In this document: positions 1 to 5,400 of the stretch, in pieces
How positions within the stretch are numbered: the stretch's first letter is position 1
How the letters are laid out: the number at the start of each line of letters is the position of its first letter
Origin: Balneolaceae bacterium
GTDB taxonomy: Bacteria; Bacteroidota; Rhodothermia; Balneolales; Balneolaceae
DNA: 5,829 bases
Reading direction: 5' to 3'
NCBI GenBank assembly: GCA_007127395.1
Contig: SKZL01000007.1
Location: 1-5,829 of the forward strand
The notes under the pieces: model-generated
Database searches by the model: none
Seen by the model: the letters and a program-made list of their open reading frames with translations, nothing else
Told to the model about the DNA's origin: nothing
Position numbers and translations under genes: made by a program

Positions 1-117
1 AATGGCCGGTAAAAAAATATGTTGAACACCGGCCTTAACCGAACGACTAAGGACATCCGGAAGGTCAACTTCAAACTGGTTCAGATAGAGGTGGCAATGG
101 GTATCAGCTAAGATCAT
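1..117 (-). CDS. TatD-family metal-dependent hydrolase (DNase), N-terminal fragment cut by window edge
   Basis: Reading leftwards from the ATG at 117-115 gives 39 uninterrupted codons, beginning MILADTHCHLYLNQ, to the window edge. The DTHCHLY segment (residues 5-11) is the hallmark N-terminal metal-binding HxH motif of the TatD/YcfH/YjjV amidohydrolase-fold family; His7 and His9 would be metal ligands. The following residues (VDLPDVLSRSVKAGVQHIFLPAI) fit the first helix and second strand of the barrel, where family members have an 'A...GV..I...' pattern. Family members are cytoplasmic metal-dependent phosphoesterases, several with 3'-5' exonuclease activity; a full protein is about 255-265 residues, so most of this gene lies outside. 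The start is pinned because an in-frame TAA lies at 132-130, with no other start codon between. No clear Shine-Dalgarno is visible. It follows the kinase gene by 61 bp in the same direction with no hairpin terminator between, so co-transcription is possible. Family call is firm; the subfamily and substrate are not determinable. Confidence 0.85.
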   Translation of the reverse strand, partial: MILADTHCHLYLNQFEVDLPDVLSRSVKAGVQHIFLPAI

Positions 118-178
118 ACAATCATCTGTTTAAATCTTTACTGACAATATAGAGCAATAAAGCGGTTAAAATTAACTG

Positions 179-1024
179 TCAAAATAGTTGTTCACCATTT
201 TTGATACGATCTCTGAAAGTTGCGATGACAGGGTAGTTGACATGAGCATTTCGAAATCCCTTCTGGTCAAGAAGTGACAAAAGAGTCTTTTTGTGAACTT
301 CAGCCACTTTTCCTGTGAATACAATCTCTTCATCACCTTTCAGCGACAATTGAGTGAGTTGATGTTCGATGAAATCACGAAGTGCCTGTTCCACCATAAG
401 TGCCAGTTCATCCGGAAAAGGTTGAATCAGTACTTTACCGGCGACTGCGGCAAGCTCCCTGTTTGGTTTGAATGATCCGTAAATACGGGTCATCATCTCG
501 GAATATTCGATATTATTCAGCTTTTCACTGATAAACTGATGTGTTTTATCACTGCATGATTTCCGAAAATACATTTTCAGGATACGCCGGCCAAGATCCG
601 CAGCACTCCCTTCATCACCAATGGCATAACCAAGAGAAGGTGATTTTTTTTGAACTTTTCCACCTTTAATGACGGCTGAGACGGAACCAGTCCCGAGTAC
701 GGCAACTACACCGTCACCTTTACCGAAAAAAGCTTTTCCGGAACCCTCCAGGTCGCTTTTAATGATAAGTTTTGATTTTGGAAACATCGGCTGCAGGAAA
801 TGTCTCACTACCTCATCTGATACAGGATTCCCACAGCCTGCACCGAAAAAGTAGATATGATCCGGCTCCAGCATCTCCAATTGGTTATATACATCTGTAA
901 AATCTTCTGCTTGTCGAATATTTGCCGGATGTAATCCTTGTGTTTTGATGTGTGATGTCCCGTTCTCATCCACATACAACCAGTCTGTTTTGGTAGCACC
1001 GCTATCGGCAATCAGGTATGTCAT
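179..1024 (-). CDS. BadF/BadG-type ATPase, probable N-acetylglucosamine kinase-like sugar kinase
   Basis: Complete 281-residue protein of the ASKHA (actin/hexokinase/Hsp70) fold, BadF/BadG/BcrA/BcrD ATPase family. Bacteroidota homologues of this size are usually called N-acetylglucosamine kinase (sugar + ATP to sugar 6-phosphate, cytoplasmic). Visible motifs: the phosphate-1 loop ADSGATKTDW (residues 6-15); FFGAGCGNP (59-67); a conserved Asp in SDLEGSGKAFFG (90-101, Asp91), the likely catalytic-base position; the phosphate-2 loop VLGTGS (109-114); LGYAIGDEGS (131-140), typical of the family; and the C-terminal adenosine-side FTGKVAEVH (236-244). The start is fixed by an in-frame TAA two codons upstream (1030-1028) and by the phosphate loop beginning at residue 6. 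A weak Shine-Dalgarno-like AAAAAGG (1040-1034) sits 9 bases before the ATG. The stop is TGA at 181-179. Upstream lies the repeat mosaic; downstream, 61 bp away, is tatD. A role in amino-sugar salvage or cell-wall recycling is inference; another small-sugar kinase is possible because specificity residues cannot be judged here. Confidence 0.85.
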   Translation of the reverse strand: MTYLIADSGATKTDWLYVDENGTSHIKTQGLHPANIRQAEDFTDVYNQLEMLEPDHIYFFGAGCGNPVSDEVVRHFLQPMFPKSKLIIKSDLEGSGKAFFGKGDGVVAVLGTGSVSAVIKGGKVQKKSPSLGYAIGDEGSAADLGRRILKMYFRKSCSDKTHQFISEKLNNIEYSEMMTRIYGSFKPNRELAAVAGKVLIQPFPDELALMVEQALRDFIEHQLTQLSLKGDEEIVFTGKVAEVHKKTLLSLLDQKGFRNAHVNYPVIATFRDRIKNGEQLF

Positions 1025-1072
1025 TTGTTATGGCCTTTTTATTTGTTGAACCGAAAACAGGATAATTTTTTT

Positions 1073-1130
1073 AAAGGCAAAAGGCAAAAGGCAAAAGGCA
1101 AAAGGCAAAAGGCAAAAGGCAAAAGGCAAA
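1073..1130. repeat. Perfect heptanucleotide tandem array, AAAAGGC x 8.3
   Basis: GG dinucleotides occur at 1076, 1083, 1090, 1097, 1104, 1111, 1118 and 1125, giving a perfect period of 7 with no substitutions over 58 bases. On the minus strand, which is the kinase's coding strand, it reads (GCCTTTT)n and ends 48 bp before the kinase ATG. Total lack of mismatches suggests a young or actively homogenised array, which could change length by slipped-strand mispairing. If the kinase transcript starts above it, the repeat lies in the mRNA leader. Heptanucleotide repeats of similar style are known from filamentous cyanobacteria (STRR sequences); relation to those is not implied. Confidence 0.95.
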
Positions 1131-1134
1131 GATA
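1127..1134 (-). promoter_or_regulatory. Candidate -7 element (TATCTTTG) for the kinase gene
   Basis: Read on the minus strand, positions 1134-1127 are TATCTTTG, a full match to the Bacteroidota -7 consensus TAnnTTTG. It lies exactly at the junction between the GTGAAAA and AAAAGGC arrays. No TTG occurs at the expected -33 distance, where the sequence is repeat DNA (CTTTTCA units). If used, transcription would begin near 1120 and the kinase mRNA would have a leader of about 95 bases made largely of GCCUUUU units. A six-base fixed match can arise by chance in a spacer of this size, so the call is weak. Confidence 0.2.
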
Positions 1135-1156
1135 GTGAAAAGTGAAAAGTGAAAAG
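1134..1156. repeat. Second heptanucleotide array, GTGAAAA x 3
   Basis: GTGAAAA units begin at 1135, 1142 and 1149, with a preceding A and following G continuing the pattern. The period is 7, the same as the neighbouring AAAAGGC array, but the unit differs. Single further copies sit at 1198-1204 and, partial, at 1237-1242, flanking the GCAGAAG array. Confidence 0.9.
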
Positions 1157-1179
1157 CTGGAGCGCAGCGACAGTCCTGA

Positions 1180-1197
1180 TCCCGACAAATGTCGGGA
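1180..1197. repeat. Hairpin palindrome within a GC-rich module (REP-like)
   Basis: TCCCGAC (1180-1186) and GTCGGGA (1191-1197) form a perfect 7-bp stem around the loop AAAT. It is embedded in a GC-rich segment (about 1156-1197, containing GGAGCGCAGCGACAG) that contrasts with the A-rich arrays on both sides. No T-run follows on either strand, so it is not a typical intrinsic terminator. Short palindromes with CCCGA...TCGGG arms resemble the dispersed extragenic palindromes I would expect in genomes of this group; that comparison is from memory. It could act as a transcript-end stabiliser for metF (minus strand), but this is inference. Confidence 0.6.
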
Positions 1198-1209
1198 GTG
1201 AAAAGGCGG

Positions 1210-1237
1210 GCAGAAGGCAGAACGCAGAAGGCAGAAG
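1210..1237. repeat. Third heptanucleotide array, GCAGAAG x 4
   Basis: Four contiguous 7-bp units start at 1210, 1217, 1224 and 1231. Three are GCAGAAG and the second is GCAGAAC. It has the same period of 7 as the other two arrays in this spacer, with yet another purine-rich unit on the plus strand. Confidence 0.9.
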
Positions 1238-1242
1238 TGAAA

Positions 1243-1339
1243 CCTGCACCCCTTGGACCTTGAACCCCTTGCACCCTGAACCCCTTGAACCTTGAACCCC
1301 TTGGACCTTGCACCCCTTGCACCTTGAACCCTTTGAAAC
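1243..1339. repeat. Period-16 tandem array (CCTTGNACC + TTGNACC) abutting the metF stop codon
   Basis: The array alternates a 9-mer CCTTGNACC and a 7-mer TTGNACC. Full 16-bp units begin at 1251, 1267, 1283, 1299 and 1315, with a degenerate half-unit on each end (CCTGCACC at 1243-1250, CTTTGAAAC at 1331-1339). The unit at 1267 has CTGAACC in place of TTGAACC. Only the N position varies freely: counted over 12 half-units it is A six times, C four and G twice, never T. The last base of the array (1339) is directly adjacent to the metF TAA (1342-1340), so on the metF strand it is the first thing after the stop codon. Translated readings of this DNA give VQG/FKG-type low-complexity peptides that are not real proteins. 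Confidence 0.9.
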
Positions 1340-2293
1340 TTACTTCTTCTTCAAAAACTCAATCACATCCAAAGCTGGCTGCGGATCACCCATGATATAG
1401 TAGTGTAATCCCGGTACACCGTTTTCAAGCAACTCCAAACTCTGCTGTTTTGCCCATTCGATACCGATCTGTTTGGCATTTCCCGGATCTGAATCCACGG
1501 CATTTGCCAGTTCATCAGGATAGTTGAGGTGAAAGAATTTTGGAAGAGATTTGAGATGATTTTCGGTTGTAAGTATTTTTAAACCGGGTACAATGGGTAT
1601 ATTTATTCCAGAATCTCTGCACTTCTCAACAAAATTGAAATAGGCACTGTTGTCAAAAAACATCTGAGTTACAATGTAATCTGCGCCTGCATCAACCTTA
1701 TCTTTGAGTTTTTTAATATCCCAATCAAGGTTAGGAGCCTCAAAATGTTTCTCCGGATAGCCGGCAACACCAATGCAAAAATCTGTCGGTACTGCATTAA
1801 CGATATTTTCAAGATACTCTCCTCTGTTCATATCCTGTATCTGATTGACCAAATCAATCGCAAATTTGTTTACGGTACCGTTTGAAAGAAGCGAAGTTTG
1901 TGAGCCGGTATTGTCTCCTCGAATAGCAAGTACATTGTGAATGCCCAAATAGTTTAGTTCAATAAGCGCATCCTCACTCTCCTCCTTGGAAAAACCCTCA
2001 CAAATAAGGTGTGGAACAGGATCGATTCCATAGCGGTGCAGTATGGCTGCACACAGCCCAATGGTTCCGGGTCTTTTACGTCGTATGACTCTTTTTAAAG
2101 TGCCGTCACGCTGCTCTTCCACATGGGCTTCAGCAGCGTGATACGTAACATCGATAAAGGGTGGTTTAATGGTATCAACAACCAGATCCAGAGATTCAAA
2201 TATGGATTTCACTGAGCCTCCCCGTTTTGGAGGGATGATCTCGAATGAGATCAACGGTTCAGTAGCTTTTTTGTAGTGTTCAATTACTTTCAT
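1340..2293 (-). CDS. metF: 5,10-methylenetetrahydrofolate reductase
   Basis: Complete 317-residue MetF, close to the bacterial size (E. coli 296), with no regulatory C-terminal domain. It reduces 5,10-methylene-THF to 5-methyl-THF using FAD and NAD(P)H in the cytoplasm, supplying the methyl donor for MetH. Family signatures along the TIM barrel: SFEIIPPKRG (16-25), where Glu18 matches the catalytic Glu28 of E. coli; DVTYHA (48-53); PHLIC (94-98); LAIRGD (122-127), the flavin-contacting loop with Asp127 matching Asp120; GVAGYPEKH (175-183); KVDAGADYIVTQMFFD (199-214), with Gln210 matching the folate-contacting Gln183; PIVPGLKILTT (233-243); and GVPGLHYYIMGDP near the C-terminus. The ATG at 2293-2291 is the first in-frame Met and fits the family N-terminus; the leader is A/T-rich without Shine-Dalgarno, as usual in Bacteroidota. 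It is transcribed divergently from metH across 184 bp, giving a methionine-synthesis pair. The stop TAA is immediately followed by the period-16 repeat. Confidence 0.97.
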   Translation of the reverse strand: MKVIEHYKKATEPLISFEIIPPKRGGSVKSIFESLDLVVDTIKPPFIDVTYHAAEAHVEEQRDGTLKRVIRRKRPGTIGLCAAILHRYGIDPVPHLICEGFSKEESEDALIELNYLGIHNVLAIRGDNTGSQTSLLSNGTVNKFAIDLVNQIQDMNRGEYLENIVNAVPTDFCIGVAGYPEKHFEAPNLDWDIKKLKDKVDAGADYIVTQMFFDNSAYFNFVEKCRDSGINIPIVPGLKILTTENHLKSLPKFFHLNYPDELANAVDSDPGNAKQIGIEWAKQQSLELLENGVPGLHYYIMGDPQPALDVIEFLKKK

Positions 2294-2328
2294 AAAAATG
2301 GTGTATTTAACAAAGAAAATGCAGATTT

Positions 2329-2343
2329 TTACCGTTTCGGTAA
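2329..2343. promoter_or_regulatory. Inverted repeat TTACCG-TTT-CGGTAA in metF leader, possible operator
   Basis: Six-base arms (2329-2334 and 2338-2343) are perfectly complementary around a 3-base centre. It lies 36-50 bp upstream of the metF ATG. Near the start of a transcript from the candidate metF promoter, it could be a repressor site or a small 5' hairpin. The GC core stands out in otherwise A/T-only sequence. The regulator is unknown. Confidence 0.4.
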
Positions 2344-2348
2344 TATTT

Positions 2349-2377
2349 TAAATATGTATATACTTTTTATCGCGCAA
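2349..2377 (-). promoter_or_regulatory. Weak candidate promoter for metF
   Basis: On the minus strand, TTGCGC (2377-2372) and TATTTA (2354-2349) are separated by 17 bases, a sigma70-like arrangement with poor matches. No TAnnTTTG element exists on this strand in the spacer. If used, transcription would start near 2341, giving a leader of roughly 45-50 bases with the inverted repeat at its beginning. The AT-rich background makes a chance match likely. Confidence 0.2.
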
Positions 2378-2383
2378 AATTTT

Positions 2384-2399
2384 TTAAATGATCATTTAA
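2384..2399. promoter_or_regulatory. Perfect 16-bp palindrome TTAAATGATCATTTAA, candidate operator between metF and metH
   Basis: The sequence is fully self-complementary with no central gap, centred between 2391 and 2392, 94 bp before metF and 79 bp before metH. Its right end lies 17 bases before the candidate metH -7 element, so it covers the -33 region and a dimeric regulator bound there could control metH. It does not match the Escherichia MetJ box (AGACGTCT) and I cannot assign a regulator. AT-rich DNA favours chance palindromes, but eight matching pairs in a row is more than expected for a spacer this short. Confidence 0.45.
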
Positions 2400-2415
2400 G
2401 TGTGACCTTTTAAAC

Positions 2416-2423
2416 TAAATTTG
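2416..2423 (+). promoter_or_regulatory. Candidate -7 element (TAAATTTG) for metH
   Basis: TAAATTTG matches the Bacteroidota sigma consensus TAnnTTTG at every fixed position. Transcription would begin around 2428-2430, giving a U-rich leader of about 50 bases. No TTG/TTTG -33 element is found at the usual spacing; that region is occupied by the 16-bp palindrome, which is compatible with an activator-dependent or repressed promoter. Confidence 0.35.
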
Positions 2424-2477
2424 TTACTAAACTGTTTCATCAGGCAATAATTTTTTAGTCTTTTTTAATCTATTTCT

Positions 2478-5400
2478 ATGAAGATCTCCTTTTCTATAAA
2501 GAATCATCCAATTTACAGAATACTTAACCAGCGAATCATGGTTCTGGACGGTGCCATGGGAACTATGATTCAGGGATACAAACTGTCGGACGACGATTTC
2601 AGGGGTAACCGTTTTACAGACCATCCGGATGATCTGAAAGGAAACAACGATCTTCTCTGTATCACACAACCTGATATTATACGGGAAATTCATTCCAATT
2701 TCCTCTCTGCCGGTGCAGATATTCTGGAAACAAACACGTTTAATGCAAATCCGATATCACAGAAAGACTATAATCTTCAGGATTATTCGTATGAAATAAA
2801 TGTATCGGCTGCAAAAGTTGCGAGAGAGGCCGCAGATGAGTTCACAAAAAGGAATCCGGATAAACCGCGGTTCGTTGCCGGTGCTGTTGGCCCGACCAAT
2901 GTCACTCTCTCTCTATCACCGGATGTTGAAGATCCGGGCTATCGTGCAGTCTCATTTGAACGGCTTGTTGCTGCTTATACTGAACAGGTAAGAGGGCTGA
3001 TCGATGGAGGTGTGGATACCCTGTTGGTCGAAACTGTTTTCGATACATTGAATTGTAAAGCAGCCATCTACGCCATTCACCAGTATTGCCGCAAAATCGG
3101 TAAACAACTGCCGATAATGATATCCGGTACTATTGTGGATCAAAGCGGCCGAACACTCTCAGGGCAGACAACCGAGGCTTTCTGGATATCTGTTAAACAT
3201 GCCAGCCCACTATTAAGTATCGGCCTGAATTGTGCTCTGGGCTCTAAACAGATGAGGCCTTACATTCAAGAACTTTCGACTCACGCAACCTGCTTCACAA
3301 GCCTTTATCCGAATGCAGGCCTGCCGGATGAGATGGGTGAATACAACGAGTCGCCGGATTTTATGGGTGCACAGATTCGGGAGTATGCAACTGAAGGATT
3401 TGTAAACATCGTTGGCGGCTGTTGTGGAACTACACCGGATCACATTCGTTCGATGGCCGAGGAAGCAAGCAGACATAAACCAAGGGTGAGGCCAACACCG
3501 AAACCGTATCTGAGTCTGAGCGGGTTGGAACCACTGGTCATCCGTCCTGAGACCAATTTTGTGAACATCGGCGAACGCACAAATGTAACCGGCTCAGCCA
3601 AATTCAAGCGGTTGATCAAGGATGAAGAGTATGAGGAAGCATTGTCAGTTGCCAGAGAGCAGGTTGAAGGTGGCGCTCAGATCGTGGATATCAATATGGA
3701 TGAGGCACTGCTGGACTCCGAAAAAGTAATGATGAATTTCATCAACCTGATGGCCTCTGAACCGGATATTGCACGTGTACCGTTTATGGTTGACAGCTCC
3801 AAATGGAGTGTGCTTAAAGCCGGGCTCAAGACAACTCAGGGTAAAAGTGTAGTCAACTCTATCAGCCTGAAGGAGGGTGAAGAGGCGTTTAAAGAGCAGG
3901 CACGTCATATATTGGATTTTGGTGCGGCGGTTGTAGTGATGGCATTTGATGAAAATGGTCAGGCCGATACATTGGACCGCAGGAAAGAGATTTGCAAGCG
4001 GGCTTATGATATACTTACCAAAGAGGTAGGTTTCCCTCCGCAGGATATTATCATGGACCCGAATATACTCACGGTCGCTACAGGTATTGAAGAGCATAAT
4101 AACTACGCTGTTGATTTTATTGAAACGGTTTCATGGATCAAACAGAACCTGCCTGATGCGAAGGTGAGTGGCGGACTCAGTAACATCTCCTTTTCATTCC
4201 GTGGGAATAATCTGGTTCGGGAGGCGATGCACTCAGCATTTTTATATCATTCGATAAAAGCCGGCCTCGATATGGCCATTGTGAATGCGAGCCAGCTGGA
4301 GGTCTATGAAGAGATAGAACCTGAACTACTCGAACTGGTAGAGGATGTACTGTTCAATCGCCGGGATGATGCCACGGAGAGATTGATTGAATATGCAGAC
4401 CGGGTCAAGGATCAGGATGAAGGGACGGTTGCCGTCAAAAAAGATGCCTGGAGAGAGGGCAGTGTTGAAGAGAGAATTCAGCATGCTCTTGTGAAAGGTA
4501 TTGTGGACTACATTGAAGCGGATGTGGAGGAAGCGCGTCAGAAGTACCCGCAACCCATTGAAGTGATTGAAGGTCCGATGATGGATGGGATGAATATCGT
4601 AGGTGACCTGTTCGGTGCCGGCAAAATGTTTCTGCCCCAGGTTGTGAAAAGTGCACGTGTGATGAAGAAGGGTGTGGCCATTTTGATCCCGTTTATTGAA
4701 GCGGAGAAGGAGAAAAATCAAGATAGTGAGCCGAAAGCGCGAGTTCTGATGGCAACAGTGAAGGGTGATGTACACGATATCGGCAAAAATATTGTCTCAG
4801 TAGTGCTTCGGTGTAATAATTATGATGTGATCGATTTAGGGGTGATGAACCCTTCAGACAAAATACTGGCCGCAGCAAGAGAACATAAAGTTGATGTAAT
4901 CGGACTGAGCGGCTTGATCACACCTTCACTCGATGAGATGGTTCACGTAGCCGAAGAGATGACAAGAGAAGGATTTGAGTTGCCACTGCTGATTGGTGGT
5001 GCAACAACTTCCCGAATGCATACTGCGGTGAAAATTGCACCCTCATATAAGCATCCGGTAATTCATGTACTGGATGCCTCTCGCAGTGTGACGGTTGTAA
5101 ACCGTTTGGTATCAAAAACGCTTAAAGAGGATTTTGTGAAACAGATTGTCACAGAATATGAAGATCTGCGTGAGCAGTACAAATCGAGGGCAAAGAAAAA
5201 AACCTATCTCTCTATCGAGAAAGCAAGATTGAACAAGACTAAGTTAGACTGGGAGCGTTCTGTGGTGCATCCACCCGCGAAAATGGGTATATCAGAGTAT
5301 CGTGATGTGCCGCTCGACATTCTGCGACGCTACATCGACTGGGGTCCGTTTTTTATTGCCTGGGAGATGAAGGGCAAATTTCCGGATATTTTGAAAGACA

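Larger units (their letters stand above)
1025..1339. other. Gene-free spacer made of a mosaic of short tandem repeats
   Basis: This 315-bp stretch between metF and the kinase holds no credible gene. About 85 percent of it (1073-1339) is occupied by adjacent modules. In plus-strand order these are AAAAGGC x8, GTGAAAA x3, a GC-rich segment with a hairpin, GCAGAAG x4, and a period-16 array. The unit GTGAAAA recurs at about 1198-1204 and 1238-1242 between modules, so the modules interlock rather than being independent insertions. Left of the mosaic, 1025-1072 is the kinase leader. Reading frames through it give only low-complexity peptides that mirror the 7-bp or 16-bp units, and these should not be annotated as proteins. 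No U-tract terminator for metF is visible. Confidence 0.85.
2294..2477. promoter_or_regulatory. Divergent metF/metH control region
   Basis: This 184-bp, strongly AT-rich spacer must carry the promoters of both metF (leftwards) and metH (rightwards). It contains two inverted repeats (2329-2343 and 2384-2399) and weak promoter candidates, each listed separately. I see no SAM or cobalamin riboswitch: the conserved GC-paired stems and the B12-box are absent, and the metH leader is nearly pure A/U. The leader ends in two T-runs ten bases apart (2451-2456 and 2461-2466) just before the metH ATG. No Shine-Dalgarno precedes either start. Confidence 0.6.

Noticed and set aside
4..34. Inverted repeat GGCCGGT (4-10) / ACCGGCC (28-34), terminator-like
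   Set aside because: It falls inside the tatD coding frame in codons for Ala, Gly and Pro, has a 17-base loop, and is better explained as coincidence of coding sequence.
293..1011. Small open frames on both strands overlapping the kinase (293-475, 669-854, 808-1011)
   Set aside because: All are shadows of the kinase gene, whose family motifs run through the full 179-1024 frame.
1028..1322. Overlapping minus-strand reading frames of 73 and 83 codons giving LPFAFCL-type and VQG/FKG-type peptides
   Set aside because: The peptides simply mirror the 7-bp and 16-bp tandem repeats. They have no domain, overlap one another in different frames, and are typical annotation artefacts of such arrays.
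1243..1339. CRISPR-like array
   Set aside because: The 16-bp units are contiguous with no unique spacers, the unit is too short, and no cas gene is nearby.
2432..2457. Intrinsic terminator (CTG...CAG followed by a T-run)
   Set aside because: The stem is only 3 bp, and the site is in the metH leader where no upstream rightward gene exists to terminate.
2294..2477. SAM or cobalamin riboswitch before metH or metF
   Set aside because: The region is nearly all A/T with no multi-stem GC-paired structure and no B12-box-like sequence. The putative leaders (about 50 bases) are too short for a cobalamin or SAM-I riboswitch.
2427..2693. Minus-strand 88-codon frame spanning the metH start
   Set aside because: It overlaps the conserved metH N-terminus in antisense and has no family resemblance.
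3645..4775. Long minus-strand open frames opposite metH (about 150 codons at 3645-4097 and 4326-4775)
   Set aside because: They lie wholly antisense to a continuous, well-conserved metH, have compositions rich in His, Cys, Phe and Leu typical of antisense frames, and show no recognisable motif.
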